64,000 bases of DNA, from positions 27,444,164-27,508,163 of the forward strand of contig OZ026524.1 of NCBI GenBank assembly GCA_964019695.1. The letters are read 5' to 3'. Below are positions 1 to 12,282 of this stretch, piece after piece (position 1 is the first letter of the stretch; each line of letters starts with the position of its first letter). The notes under the pieces are model-generated. The model saw only the letters and a list, made by a program, of their open reading frames with translations, had not been told where the DNA came from and did not search any database. The translations under genes were made by a program, and so were the position numbers. This stretch comes from Loripinus fragilis. Taxonomy: Eukaryota; Mollusca; Bivalvia; Lucinida; Lucinidae.

Positions 1-1820
1 ACATTTTAAATTTTTATACTATACATTTAGAATTCTACTGGTTCTATTAAATGAAGACAAAGATTGATAGTATGTTTCTGTTATACTTAACCAAACCCTA
101 GTTGGTAGTTTGAAAGATCCTTAAATATTGCATAAGGGAATATGTTTTAATTCCAAATGGGGATGATAATTTAGTTTACAAAAAGTCCTAGGTGATAAAG
201 AATATTCAAAATTCAGTAGGGTTTAAGCCAATCTACTCCATTTGTAGTTTTGTTACACCAAGTTGCATGTAAAATCTTTTCCAAGTTACAAAACCTATTC
301 ATGATTAGGGAAACCTACAACAAAGAGAATGGCAGCTAGGTTTTTCAGAGTCTGTACATATATCCTCAAGCAACCCAGATTACCGAACAGTAAAGACCCT
401 TATAAGAACTGAAGGAGCCGTCTCAGACCATGGTCTATTTCGTTTGTTAAGTCCTTTTTGTCAGGAAACTTGTCTTCAGACATTTAGAACATTCACCGAA
501 GGTGCAGCATCCCAAGCTGCAACTTCTATAACATAAATGACTAAGCAGTGTGACGCGACATCTGACCCTGTCCCAAAATTCGCGAATATCTACAAAGCAT
601 TTACATAAATATTGACATCTTTATCAAATTCAATCACTTTTTCTGTCGTTCTGCACATCACAAAATGTAAAATCAATGTGCTTCATCCCAAAAAATTTAC
701 ATCTCCTTACAAATCGACTAATTCCAAACTGCCGAATCTGACTTGCAAAACAGAGCAAATTGGTGCCGCTATTTCAGAAAATGGACTTGCGGTATAAACG
801 TTCCAAAATTTCGAACACTTTCCTCTTTCTGTTCTCAAATAATATATTCGTTATCATGGCTGGAATCAACAAAATGCCTGTCAGAATAGCAAACAGGGAA
901 GAGTCTGATCAGACTGATTCTTCAGAAGCAGTATGATCTGGGTCTGCACTGTTTGTCTAGGCCTTTTAGGCAGGCAACTAGTGTTTAAAATTCTAGAACA
1001 GGCAACTTGACTAAGTATTCATTTACTGTAATTCTACTGTGAGCACAACAGGCCTCTGATCGGACAGTGCTTATGGTAGTCTGATCTGGCATCCTGACTG
1101 AGCTTATAATGAGAGCCAAAGAGCTTTTGTGCTTGCCTTAATTGGAAACTATACTCTCATTTGAGCTTGCTTACAGGAATTAAACCATGCAGCCTGACTT
1201 TTTCGTCACAAGACTAAAATCATGCGGTAATTTTGTCACAGGCTGGCAAACTTCGATTTGAATAATCAATGCTTATTTCTTGAGGTTGTCTGTGATTTTC
1301 AGACATGCAAAAAAAATTCTAATTTCGCCTTGCGTTGCTCGGATGCAATTTATAACTTTCAAAGATCATCCGCTTCAGGGATCGTCTTGACTGTTTTGAT
1401 ATCTGATGCAACAGGTTCACTGTAAAGAAAATGTCAGGGAAAATTACTTGAACTTCTCAGAAATCCAGTCTCCATCTATCTTGGCCTTTCTTGGAAACAT
1501 AATTTTTTCACCGACTTGTATGCTGCTGCTTGTGTCATAATGAGTGTGGTATGTCTGAGTTGTATGCTTAAAAGGTACATGTACTTTAAATGTTCTATTT
1601 TTTTTTTTACAATTTTCTCTTTCTTTTCTCAAATAAAATGTTGGCTATCAGAGCTGGAATTCACAAAATGCTTGCCAAGATAGCAACCAGTACAGACTCT
1701 CAGGTCAGCTTTGATTCTAAAGAAACAGTCTGATCTGCGTCTGTGCTGTTTGTTTAGGCCTTTTGGCAGGCAACTGTTCGAAATTTAGAACACCTACAGT
1801 AGCCCACTTTCAATCCAGTT
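1..1820. other. intronic DNA with a duplicated repeat
   Basis: No coding signal. A degenerate repeat of about 165 bp occurs twice in direct orientation, at about 830-1000 and 1620-1790. Both copies carry a TCTCAAATAA start, a CAGTCTGATC-type core and the end GGCAGGCAACT. A related piece in inverted orientation lies at about 50725-50800. The rest is unassigned AT-rich sequence. Confidence 0.5.
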
Positions 1821-2060
1821 GGACAGATTAATTTGTTTGTGGACACAGGTTAATTTGCTTATGGACAAAGGTTAATTTGCATATGGACACAGGTTAATTT
1901 GCTTATGGACACAGGTTAATTTGCTTATTGACACAGGTTAATATGATTATGGATACAGGTTTAATTTTATTGTCTTTGGACACAGGTTAATTTGTTTGTG
2001 GACACAGGTTAATTATTATTGTCTGTGCACACAGGTTATTGTCTGCGAACACAGGTTAAT
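1821..2060. repeat. 22-bp minisatellite
   Basis: About ten imperfect copies of a unit close to GGTTAATTTGCTTATGGACACA, more diverged and gapped in the right half. It lies about 290 bp downstream of the exon 2 donor on the gene strand. Confidence 0.85.
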
Positions 2061-2345
2061 ATTTCTAAAAAATATTTTACTTCTGTCCCTGAAGACTGCT
2101 TTTATCTTTGCAAACTGTGCAGACACTGATGGACAGCACCTCATCAGGATCTTCATTGGTTGTTCACAAATTTTTTGGAAAATCAGTCCTCTGGCCAATT
2201 TTCTGCTATTCTTTTTTATTTTCTGGCATATTTTTTGCAACTTCCTAACAGAGAGAGCAAATGACAATATTGAGACACAAGTCCAAGCACCGGACAAGAC
2301 TTGATCCCTACTTGAAGCGACATCCAAAAATAAATTGTTACTTAC

Positions 2346-2516
2346 CACAGGAATAAGACCGGGAACAATTGGTTGACTAAGTGCTGCAGCTTGTGCTGCC
2401 TGCATTTGAAGATTTTTTAATATTAAATTATTTCTGCCATTTTGAAGTAACTGTTCTCGTAGATGCTGTGGAGGGTGAAGATATTTACAAGGAGGCTCTT
2501 TTCTTTGACATTTACC
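2346..2516 (-). CDS. mbl: muscleblind-like (MBNL) second coding exon, residues 66-122
   Basis: Continuation of the muscleblind CDS, 57 codons, phase 0 at both ends. It starts G-K-C and supplies the last three ligands of zinc finger 2: C60 (other exon)-X7-C68-X6-C75-X3-H79, followed by the family signature HPPQHLREQL and NGRNNL. The X6 spacing between the second and third Cys is the arthropod/protostome form; vertebrate MBNL1 has X4. After the finger comes an Ala/Gln-rich linker ending in PGLIPV. On the minus strand the acceptor is a T-rich tract ending TTTCAG just before 2516, and the donor is GTG|GTAAGT at 2345. Without splicing, the open frame runs about 20 codons upstream of the acceptor and over 100 codons past the donor; both extensions lack family similarity and are intron. 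The linker, fingers 3-4 and C-terminus must lie below position 1. Confidence 0.95.
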
Positions 2517-2607
2517 CTGAAAGAAAATAAAAGAGTTGTTAGGACAAGTTAGTTTCGTTCGGTGTAGCTGGCCCAAAATTCAAGGTAGGCAGGAGTGTTA
2601 ACAAGGT

Positions 2608-2745
2608 TAACCCTTTGTATTCAGGAAACCCTTCAGACAAACTTTAGAATACATTTTTTTTAATTGCAACCTGACACCCATGGACCATCCCAAGTTTATT
2701 GTATCAATCAGAAGGAAGAATCCATTAGTATACAAAGGGTTAACT
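2608..2745. mobile_element. TTAA-flanked MITE, piggyBac-like ends
   Basis: Inverted ends TTAACCCTTTGTA and TACAAAGGGTTAA enclose about 135 bp. The TTAA at each end suggests piggyBac-type target duplication. Its right half matches the element at 55319-55553 (shared CCTGACACCC, AGTTTATTGTATCAA and ATCCATTAGTATAC). Confidence 0.6.
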
Positions 2746-2879
2746 TCAAGGGCATCTTTACACATCTTTTCCAAAAAAGGAACATTTATACTCATGTCCA
2801 ATGAAAACGCACCACTCTTCAGATGCGCATATTTGTGGCCTATCACAAGCTTTGCAAAATTGTGCTATTTATAATTATT

Positions 2880-3620
2880 ATTTAGGACAAATGCAATGTT
2901 TTCGCACAAAATTTCAATTCCAGTGACTCCGTTAACACATGACGTAACGTCAGCCTCAAAATTGTGTAAATATCATTTTGGGCGATAACAAAAAGACCCC
3001 AAAATCTCGCTTAAATGTTTTCTGTTTGCCAGTAGATTCCTTGTCATTTCGCCACAACTTTGAAAGCTGTGACGCAACACCTAACGCTACTCTAACGTGA
3101 ACAATGTCACTATGTAAGCTTAAATATGGAGTGGTCCGACCAAACTTGGCGTAAAATGTTTAATTGCAATTTCTACAGTCCTAGTGTTCTACACAATGCT
3201 TATATTTCCGCCGTACAAACTCACACACATGCAAAACGTCATACTAATCCTCTTAAAATTCGACGTTGCATCATTGACGTCAATTTTGAGCGTGTCGCCA
3301 GCCATTGTTCCCAACGCTAGCGTTTTAAATCTTTTAAAATTTGTGTTTAGCTGTTAGTGCGAGTATTATTTAACATGAAGTCCAACATAGATACTCTTAG
3401 GTTTGTGTATACAATGTACAAGCTTTTAGAGATTGACGTTTATCAAAAAAGCTCTGTCGATGTTAACGACCCGCTACACGAGCAAGAACTCTTCTTGCTA
3501 CGACCTTGTCGTAATTTTGCTTCAGTAAAAGAAGGATTCCCTGAATAACTCGATTTTACGCATAGTCAAAATTATGATAGTGACGTAACATCGTGACGTT
3601 ATAGCCGCTTTCAATGTTTG
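2880..3620. other. CRE-like-motif-rich intronic segment, no gene
   Basis: Contains TGACGTAACGTCA (from about 2940), a perfect TGACGTCA near 3277, and TGACGTAAC plus GTGACGTTA near 3580-3600. Short ORFs here show no family similarity. It could be an unrecognised transposon or a regulatory segment; the sequence does not decide. Confidence 0.35.
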
Positions 3621-3630
3621 TTTTGTTTTT

Positions 3631-3788
3631 TGTTTGATTTTATTCTTTACGTCCACTCAACAATCTTTCAGTTATGCGGGACGGGTCTTCCTGGGTTGAA
3701 CCAGTACTAAGCTAGGATAAATGTGTCTTGCTCAAGGACACAACGCAGTGACGCCGGTGAGGCTCGAACCCGCGGCCGAAGGGCCGCT
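3631..3788 (-). mobile_element. tRNA-derived SINE (family 1), 5'-truncated
   Basis: Minus-strand copy of the most common SINE here. It has the B box GGGTTCGAGCC, the GACGCAACACAGGAA-like middle region, the TTAGTACTGGTTCAACCCAG segment and an AATCAAACAAA-type tail. The A-box part of the head is missing. Confidence 0.75.
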
Positions 3789-4120
3789 TTCAATGCAAGA
3801 TGACTATTCCTGTTTATCAATTTAGAGATTCTTTGCAATTTCTACAAAGAAAAATGCGAGAATAATGCTTTTGAAAATTCTGACGCATTCGATGGCTGGT
3901 TCTGTGACTTTCTGTTTTGACAGTTGTTTTGCTAAATGCTTCAAGCACGTGTCACCAGTGATCATTCCATCTTAAAAACCCATCAGTAACTTAAGGAATT
4001 GCTGAAGTACATATAGACGCAATTGCAAAAATAAAATGTTGTCGTTAAAAAGATTTAGTCAGTTTTGTAGGCGGTGCGTTTTCATTGGACATGAGTATAT
4101 AAACAGCATAGAATGCAAAT

Positions 4121-4236
4121 GTTAGGCCAGAATTTTTATTAGTTGATTTACAAACCCTCCTGTTGTAATTTTCGGGAAAGGCCCTTAATCTGAAAAAAAT
4201 CCGGTAAATCTACTAATAAAAAAACTATGGCCTTAA
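4121..4236. mobile_element. short TIR element (about 115 bp)
   Basis: Ends TTAGGCCAGAATTTTTATTA and its imperfect complement TAATAAAAAAACTATGGCCTTAA. Half-copies occur at about 6113-6150, 8170-8205 and 19165-19235. Confidence 0.55.
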
Positions 4237-4455
4237 CCCTTAATGCGCCAATCACAACAAAAGTCGTCTGCTTTTCTCGTCTGCATAAATGTTTAAGAAG
4301 CTTCTATGGCAAATAGTGTGGACCCAGATCAGACTGCTCCTATAGGAGCAGTCTGTTCTGGGTCCACACTGTTTGCTTCTGTACTTAATTTGTCAGTAAT
4401 GCTAGGCAATTAATTGTAGCAGACGACTTCAGCAGACGACATTTTCAGATGCATA
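4237..4455. mobile_element. hairpin MITE (54-bp central palindrome)
   Basis: Central inverted repeat 4316-4369, centred on CTCCTATAGGAG with arms GTGTGGACCCAGA / TCTGGGTCCACAC. A related copy in opposite orientation lies at 22605-22840; flanks match outside the palindrome too (GTCGTCTGC, AATTGCCTAGCATTACTGAC). It abuts the preceding TIR element. Confidence 0.6.
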
Positions 4456-6189
4456 TTTTACTTGGCATAGAATGCAAAGGTTATGAGCTGCCAATATGAG
4501 ACAACTCACAATGCTGGTCAGAAGCAACTGAAGCTGAATGGTAAATGGTACCCTCAGGATTAAGACCAGACAGAAACACTGATTTGGGATTAGAAATTTT
4601 TCTAATTTACTGAATGGCACCAGACTATAAAAGGTTCTGATAACTATTTCACCATGTTTTTGCTTAAGCTATAAATATTCCATTTGCTTGATTAGTTTCA
4701 ACAACTTTTCAGCTATATTCAGACAATAGGTGCTGTGCCAGTACTATATGTAAATGGATTTGTGTTGCCTGGCAAAACATAAGTCAAAAAGGGCCATAAC
4801 TCAAAGTTTTGCAGATAATCTCCAAATTCTTGTTTGACCTGTATTTGACAATGCTGCACCCTTCTGTATACTTTGAATGAAATAAAAGTAATTGATCAAT
4901 AATTGTGATGCCGCCGATGACACCAACACCTAGTAACCTACGACGACCTGGACGGAAATATGATCCCAGTGTGTCTGCCATGCCTGGCAAAAAGGATCCT
5001 TTTATTATTGGAATGCCCTCGTATACAAGTAAAGAGCTGAGATCCCACTATTTGTAGGATTTATATATTTAAGCCCTATTAAGTCGCAAGCCTTTGTTTG
5101 GGCCTTCTATGCCAGCGTTTGTGATTACACCCACCTTGGCCTTTGCAACAGCACCAACATCAATTCAAAGTATTGGCTTTCAAAAATTAATCTTTCTGAC
5201 AAAACACAACAATGCAGCTGTCTGGGTCAAGTGATATTCCAGGCTTAATTCAAAATAAAAGGGTATTTCTAAATTTTCTTGACCAAAAGATATTGTGTCT
5301 GGGTAGCAAAAAGATGTTGGTGAGACTGTTTATTTTGTACCCATCACATTTTTTAGGCTGAGGGAAACAAAAATAATCCAAGCTATGCATAAAATACTTT
5401 TGCTCAAGCCAAAATAAAAAAAAATACCTGTGTTTATGGTAACCCGACCCTACCTAAATTTACTGGTGAAACTTAGAATTTTTTCAGGTTTTCTGGAAAA
5501 TATATGATTTTATAGATTTTGAAAGATGCATAAAATTAATTTTTTTCCAGAAAAAAATCATTAAAGAAAATTAAAATAAGTGTGCCTACCAGACTTAATT
5601 AAAATTATCAGACCGGTAAACCCAAAACACACTTATTTTTTATATTTGGTATATGGAATGTACAGGCGACTTGATCCCTTCATTGAGAATTCTCCTGATG
5701 AGTCCAGTCACCAACTGATTAGTCCCAGCTACCAACTGACTACCGGTAGTCAAGTGGTACATTTAAGTTTCTACAAATATTTTCTTTTCTTTTCCTATTT
5801 TCACTTCTCAATATAATCCCATGGGTCTTAACTGTGCTATTTTTGTGTGTGACCAATCTAGTCTAATTACTAAATCTGCTGCTGACAGTTCATTAACAAA
5901 ATATTATTTCATTAAAACTTCCAAGACAACTTCACACAGCATCTCTTGTGGGTGATATTTCGGAAGATTTTTTATTTTCCATTTCTCGATCTACCATAAC
6001 AAAAATGAAGAGCTTTGCATTCATATGAAGAAATTAATTCAGCTATCAAATATTGTGGCATTGCTTTCCACTGTCTCTGTTTGCATTGTAATAAGGTGTT
6101 TTAGCTTCCAGTTAGGTCAGAATTTTTTTTATTAGTTGATTTACGGGAATTTTTGTTCAGATTTAGAGTCTGGAAAAAATAAAATAAAA
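4456..6189. other. unassigned intronic DNA
   Basis: AT-rich sequence with no supported gene; ORFs are short and without recognisable domains. A half-copy of the 115-bp TIR element lies at about 6113-6175. Confidence 0.5.
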
Positions 6190-7880
6190 CTAGAGGACCT
6201 GAAGGTCCTGAGGCGCTCACCTGATCTCCTAAATAATGTTAAAATAGGTCAAGGTCAACTACAGCTTAAATTGGAACAAATTTTGTTTTACCATATATGG
6301 GGGTTGTAGCCATTTTGGTCAAGTGACCTAAACAATCTAATGAATAATCCATCAAACGGCCCAGTGATTTCTGAGAAAAAGATGTTTAGATAGGTGTGTG
6401 GTGGTCCAAATGAGTTGCATTGGATAAAAGTGCACAGGTCAGCTTGACATTTGATCCTTAATATAAAACCATTGTTTCATTAGGTTTAACTATTATGAAT
6501 TCAGCTCAAACAGTTATAGAAAAATTAACATTTTAAGATTTTCCCCAAATAAATGCAATAGGAATCAAATTTGAACTTGCCATAAAGTTGGTCAAGGTCA
6601 ACCTAGATTCATCATTTGTGCAATCCCCAATGCTACATACCAAGTCCCAAAGCCAATGGCCTTTTGGTTCCAGAGAAGAAGATATTTAAAGCGTTTTTAC
6701 CCTTTATGTGCATGGTGGCCATCTTAGCCATGTGACCATAACAATTTGTATAAATTTTGGCTAACCAATCATAAGGAGTTGTCATATGAAATTTGATTTC
6801 AATTGGCAATGTGATTTCTGAGAAAACTATGATTTAATATGTTGATTGAATTCCAATATGAGCGACCTTGGCTGAAAGGTCAAAGGTCAACTTTGACCTT
6901 TGAAACTTATTTATAGAGACTAGATTCAACATATCAAGTGAGAATAATGACTTTGGCTTCCACAGTATTAAAAGAATCAACTTTTAAAAAAAAATCCCAT
7001 TCAAATGCATTAGGAAGCAAATTTGACCTTGACATTAAGTAGGTCAAGGTCAACCTAGGATCATTATTTGAACAAGCTTGGTAAGCCCAACACCCCATAT
7101 GCTACATACCAAGTCCCAAGGTCATCAGCCTTCTGGTTCTGGAGTAGAAGATTTTTAAAGGGTTTTTACCATATATGGGCGTGGCGGCCATTTTGGTCAT
7201 GTGACCAAAATAGTTTGTATAAATTTTGACTAACATAACATAAGGAGTCTTCACATGAAATTTGAGTTCAATTGGGCCAAGGTTTTGTGAGAAAACTATG
7301 TTTTAATATATTGATGGGACCACAATATGAGTGACCTTGGCTGAAAGGTCAAAGGTCAACCTTGACCTTTTAAACTTATTTATAGCCATTGTCTCATTAT
7401 TTTTAACATATCAAGTAAGAATAATGACTTTGACTTTATCAGTATTAAAAAAAATCAACTTTTCAAAAAAAAAATTCCCATTTAATACATTAGGAAGCAA
7501 ATTTGACCTGGACGTTAAGTAGGTCAAGGTCAACCTAGGATCATTATTTGAACAAACTTGGTAGGCCCAACACCCCCAATGCTACATACCAAGTCCCAAG
7601 GTCATCAGCCTTCTGGTTCTGGAGAAAAAGATTTTTAAAGGGTTTTTACCATATATGGGCGTGGCGGCCATCTTGGTCATGTGACCAGGACCATTTGAAC
7701 AAACTTTCGTTCCAGCGTCCTAGGGAGTCTCCATATGAAATTTGAGCTCAATTGACCCAGTGGTTTCAGAGGAGAAGATGTTTGAAAATGTTGACGGACG
7801 GACGGATGACGGACGGACGGACGGCGGAGTGACTGGTATACTATTAGCTCACCCATGAGCCTTCTGCTCAGGTGAGCTAA
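6190..7880 (+). mobile_element. 1.7-kb non-autonomous element, tandem core + (ACGG)n + terminal hairpin
   Basis: Starts CTAGAGGACCTGAAGGTCCT. The core repeats a module of about 450-480 bp roughly three times (AGGTCAAGGTCAACCTAG near 6590, 7041 and 7521; the module also carries TGGTCATGTGACC). It then has a GACGGACGG tetranucleotide tract (7793-7826) and ends in a hairpin (7845-7879) with arms TAGCTCACC / GGTGAGCTA. No ORF of note. The architecture resembles bivalve pearl-type and Helitron/Helentron-derived elements; the class is inferred. A 3'-truncated copy lies at 24451-25515. Confidence 0.7.
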
Positions 7881-7926
7881 AAAGCTCTGAAAATGACCAG
7901 TTAACTGGTCATTTTCAGAGCTTTTT
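7879..7926. repeat. 48-bp perfect palindrome
   Basis: Two 24-base arms meet at GTTAAC (centre 7902/7903) without mismatch. The arm AGCTCTGAAAATGAC recurs at about 19600-19615 next to GGAGATATTAAAAAA, as it does here on the other side, so it is the tip of a TIR element reaching to about 8140. Confidence 0.8.
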
Positions 7927-7929
7927 TTA

Positions 7930-8849
7930 AAAAATATCTCCAGAAAAAACAACAGTAAAACTAGCATGGGTTAACCAACAGTCTGTATTAAATCTTTAAA
8001 TATTTTATCATTTTCCTAAAAATATGGACAGGACAATCACTTTTAACAGTGTCACTCTCAAAATTACACAGAGAGAACCTAAAAAAAATGATTTTTTTTT
8101 AGAGTCGACAGATAAAAAAAAAAATAGAAATTAAATTTATTTTTTTTCCTACTTTTCAGAAAATTACAGTAGGAACTAATAAAAAAATTTTGGCCTTATT
8201 ACATGAAATATAATAAGAATGTTGTATTTTTTACAATATATATATATTAACGAACCCTATATCATAAACTTGTGCACGGAGTTCCAAAAATGGCAGAATT
8301 TTCCTCAGCATTGACTGAGAAGGAAGGGGGAGGAATGTGGCATTATGAAGTGCATGCAGTGATAGCTGTTGCATGGCATTGGTTTCAAGGTCACAATGCC
8401 CTAGCTGCTTCATCATACTTTAAAACCTCTGCATTACCTCAAAAGTCATACTAAGGTAAAATTCTTGACATTAATCAAGGCCAAGGCTCCCACCGCAAAC
8501 CTATGCACTCGCTTCATGTTTCCAAATAACAGAGGTGCATGAACAAAAGGTGGTTTTGAACATGGTGCTGAATGAAGCAATTACTGCCATGAGCGATGCA
8601 AACAGATGCTGTGAAGTAATGGAATCCGCCAGGCAAAGCATTTTTTTTGCCCTGAATGAGATGCTTTTTTCCATCTTTTTCTCTCAGTATTTTGTGTGTA
8701 TTTACCAGTCAGGCTTGGGCATCCTCTGCAAGGCTCTCTTAAACTTTGAATTTGATGGTGTGTCTTTGCCTGCTAGGAAACAATGCATTTAAAAGTGTTG
8801 TCAGCCAACACGGTCTGCTGCATTTTTCTGCTGACATCACATACAAGCA
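7930..8849. other. unassigned intronic DNA
   Basis: T- and A-run-rich DNA with a TIR half-copy at 8170-8205. The ORFs at 8231-8792 overlap on both strands and show no domain; I see no gene. Confidence 0.5.
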
Positions 8850-11800
8850 ATAAAAGCACCGCAAGCACTGCATAATACCCCGCGACTGCTGGGGGCACCA
8901 AAAGTTATTTTGTGAGATATATAATGCCTAAATAGCAACAGAACTGAGATAAACAGTGATATGGCGTCCTTAGTCACAATATGTAACCTTTGATGGTCAA
9001 CATATCTGTGAAGTTTCATTCAGATATTTCATATAGTAAAGGAACTACAGGTCAAAAACATTTTCCAGATTAATCAAGGGCGGATAACTCATGAACTGGA
9101 AAGTTAAGAGTGACGGTCCTTCGTTGTAATATGTAACCTTTGCTGTTCAACATATCTGTGAAGTTTCATTCAGATATCATAAACAGTAAAAGAATAACAG
9201 GCCAGAAACCATTTTTTAAAGGGAGAAAGGGCAGTAACTCCATCGAAAATGGTCGGATTTTGCCCATTAACAATCCCATACCACTCATCCCCAATAACAA
9301 TATGTATGCAAAATTTGAAAAAATTCTGTGCATAAATACTCAAGTTATCGATCGGAAACAGTGAGCACGGACCGATGAATCAATCGAGGGTGGATAACTC
9401 ACAATCTGGAAAGGTAAGAGTGACGATCCTTACCCACAATATGTAACCTTTGATGGTCAACATATCTGTGAAGTTTCATTCAGATACTCCATATAGTAAA
9501 TGAACTACAGGTCAAAAACCATTTTTCAGATCAATCAAGGGCGGATAACTCATGAACTGGAAAGGTAAGGGTGACGGTCCTTATTAAAAATATGTAACCT
9601 TTGATGTTCAACATATCTGTGAAGTTTCATTCAGATATTCCATATAGTAAAAGAAACTACAGGCCAAAAACCAATTCTCAGATCAATCAAGGGTGGATAA
9701 CTCACAATCTGGAAAGGTAAGAGTGACGATCTTTAGTCACAATATGTAACCTTTGATGATCAACATATCTGTGAAGTTTCATTCAGATATTCCATATAGT
9801 AAATGAACTACAGGTCAAAAACCATTTTCAGATATATCTGTAAAGTTTCATTTAAATATTCCACATAGTAAAGGAACTACGGGTAAAAAACATTTTTTAA
9901 TTCAATCAAGGGCGGATAACTCACAAACGGGAACGGTAAGAATGACGGTTCTTAGTCACAATATGTTACCTTTGATATGAAACATATCTGTGAAGTTATA
10001 TTCAGATATTCCATATAGTAAAGGAACTACAGGTCAAAAACATTTTTTCAGACCTATCAAGGGCGGATAACTCACAAACTGGGAAGGTCAGAGTGACGGT
10101 CCTTAGTCACAATATGTAACCTTTGATGTGCAACATATCTGTGAAGTTTCATTCAGATATCATGAACAGTAAAGGAATAACAGGCCAGAAACCATTTTTC
10201 CAATACGAATAAAAGCACCGCAAGCACTGCAAAATACCCCGCCACTGCTGGGGGCACCAAAACTTATTTTGTGAGATATATAATGCCTAAATAGCAACAG
10301 AACTGAGATAGACAAGATTAATCAAGGGCAGATAACTCATGAACTGGAAAGGTAAGAGTGACGGTCCTTCGTTGTAATATGTAACCTTTGCTGTTCAACA
10401 TATCTGTGAAGTTTCATTCAGATATCATAAACAGTAAAAGAAAAACTGGCCAGAAACCATTTTTTAAAGGGAGAAAGGGCAGTAACTCCATCGAAAATGG
10501 TCGGATTTTGCCCATTAACAATCCCATACCACTCATCCCCAATAACAATATGTATGCAAAATTTGAAAAAATTCTGTGAATAAATACTCAAGTTATCATT
10601 CGGAAACAGTGAGCACGGACGGATGAAATGAAAAACAGGTCAAAAACCAATTCTCAGATCAATCAAGGGTGAATAACTCACAATTTGGAAAGGTAAGAGT
10701 GACGATCCTTACCCACAATATGTAACCTTTGATGGTCATGAGCACGGACGGATGAAATGAACTACAGGTCAAAAACCAATTCTCAGATCAATCAAGGGTG
10801 GATAACTCACAATCTGGAAAGGAAAGAGTGACGATCCTTACACACAATATGTAACCTTTGATGGTCAACATATCTGTGTAGTTTCATTCAGATATTCCAT
10901 AGTAAATGAACTACAGGTCAAAAACCATTTTTCAGGTCAATCAAGGGCAGATAACTCATGACCTGGAAAGGTAAGAGTGATGGTTCTTTGCCACAGTATG
11001 TAACCTTTGATATGAAACATATCTGTAAAGTTTCATTTAAATATTCCACATAGTAAAGGAACTACGGGTAAAAAACATTTTTTAATTCAATCAAGGGCGG
11101 ATAACTCGCAAACGGGAAAGGTAAGAGTGACGGTTCTTAGTCACAATATGTTACCTTTGATGTGAAACATATCTGTGAAGTTATATTCAGATATTCCATA
11201 TAGTAAAGGAACAATAGGTCAAAAACCTTTTTTCAGACCTATCAAGGGCGGATAACTCACAAACTGGGAAGGTCAGAGTGACGGTCCTTAGTCACAATAT
11301 GTAACCTTTGATGTGCAACATATCTGTGAAGTTACATTTAGATATCATGAACAGTAAAGGAATAACAGGCCAGAAACCATTTTTCCAATACGAAAAAGGG
11401 CAGTAACTCCGTTAAAAATGGACAGATTTTGCCCATTAACAATCCCATACCACTCATCGCCGATAACAATATGTATGCAAAATTTGAAAAAATTCCGTGA
11501 ATAAATACTCAAGTTATCGATCGGAAATGGTGAGCACGGACGGACGGACGGACGGACGGACGGACGGACGGACGGACAGACGGACAGACACCGAAGGGTA
11601 TAACATAATACCTCGCCACTAAAGTGTGGCGGGGTATAAAAAGGGCAGTAACTCCGTTAAAAATGGACGGATTTTGCCCATTAACAATCCCATACCACTC
11701 ATCGCCAATAATAATATGTATGCAAAATTTGAAAAAATTCCGTGAACAAATACTCAAGTTATCGATCGGAAATGGTGAGCACAGACAGACGGACGGACTG

Positions 11801-11868
11801 ACGGACGGACGGACAGACACCGAAGGGTATAACATAATACCCCGACACTAAAGTGTGGCGGGGTATAA
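8850..11868 (+). mobile_element. 3-kb element of about 150-bp monomers with two (ACGG)n-hairpin ends
   Basis: Starts near AAAGCACCGCAAGCACTG with ATACCCCGCGACT; this head recurs at about 10208. The body consists of roughly 13 units of about 150 bp marked by AATATGTAACCTTTGATG, GTGAAGTTTCATTCAGAT and CAATCAAGGGCGGATAACTC. A second module (GGGCAGTAACTCC to AATTTGAAAAAATTC) appears at about 9225, 10478, 11400 and 11645. Two ends follow one another: GGAC-type tracts at 11535-11588 and 11783-11818, each followed by a hairpin with arms ATACCCCGCCAC-like / GTGGCGGGGTAT (11606-11637, 11835-11865). Probably two or three copies nested or recombined. The pearl/Helentron-like assignment is inference. Confidence 0.7.
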
Positions 11869-11984
11869 AAAGTCTGGACCTTGATCAGACTGTTTGCTAC
11901 AGAGACGTTTTAAAAGGACCAGCAGATGACATCTAGTCGCAATTAGCAGCCGAAGAGTCAAGGGTAAATGTGATGTAGATCATT

Positions 11985-12282
11985 TTTTGTTTGTTTTTAT
12001 GCTTTACATTCCAGTCAACAATTTTTTTAATCATGTCAGGACAATTTCTTGTCTTCCTGGGTTGAACCAGTACTAAGCAGGGGATATAGTGGCTCAATTA
12101 AGGACACAACATAGTGACTCTGATAGTAAGACACATTAATCCTAGCTTAGAACTGGTTCAAACTCGGAAGACCCGTCCTGACATAACTGAAAAATTGTTG
12201 ACTCAAATCAAAGACTCTGACTGTGGAGAGTCTCTTTGATCCCCAGTCTATCACTCTACCAACTGAGCTACTGCGCTTCTGC
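11985..12282. mobile_element. chimeric SINE (family 1) with inverted segment
   Basis: A minus-strand tail and middle (11985-12125) is followed by a plus-strand middle and tail (about 12125-12213), then a minus-strand tRNA-like head ending CAACTGAGCTACTGCGCTT (12214-12282). Two copies have recombined or one inserted into another. Confidence 0.55.

Noticed and set aside
2016..2345. Extension of the muscleblind frame beyond exon 2
   Set aside because: After the GTAAGT donor the open frame enters the minisatellite and loses all family similarity.
9140..10579. Two nearly identical 60-75 codon ORFs (MLFNISVKFHSD...)
   Set aside because: Copies of one module within the 150-bp-monomer element; no evidence of coding.
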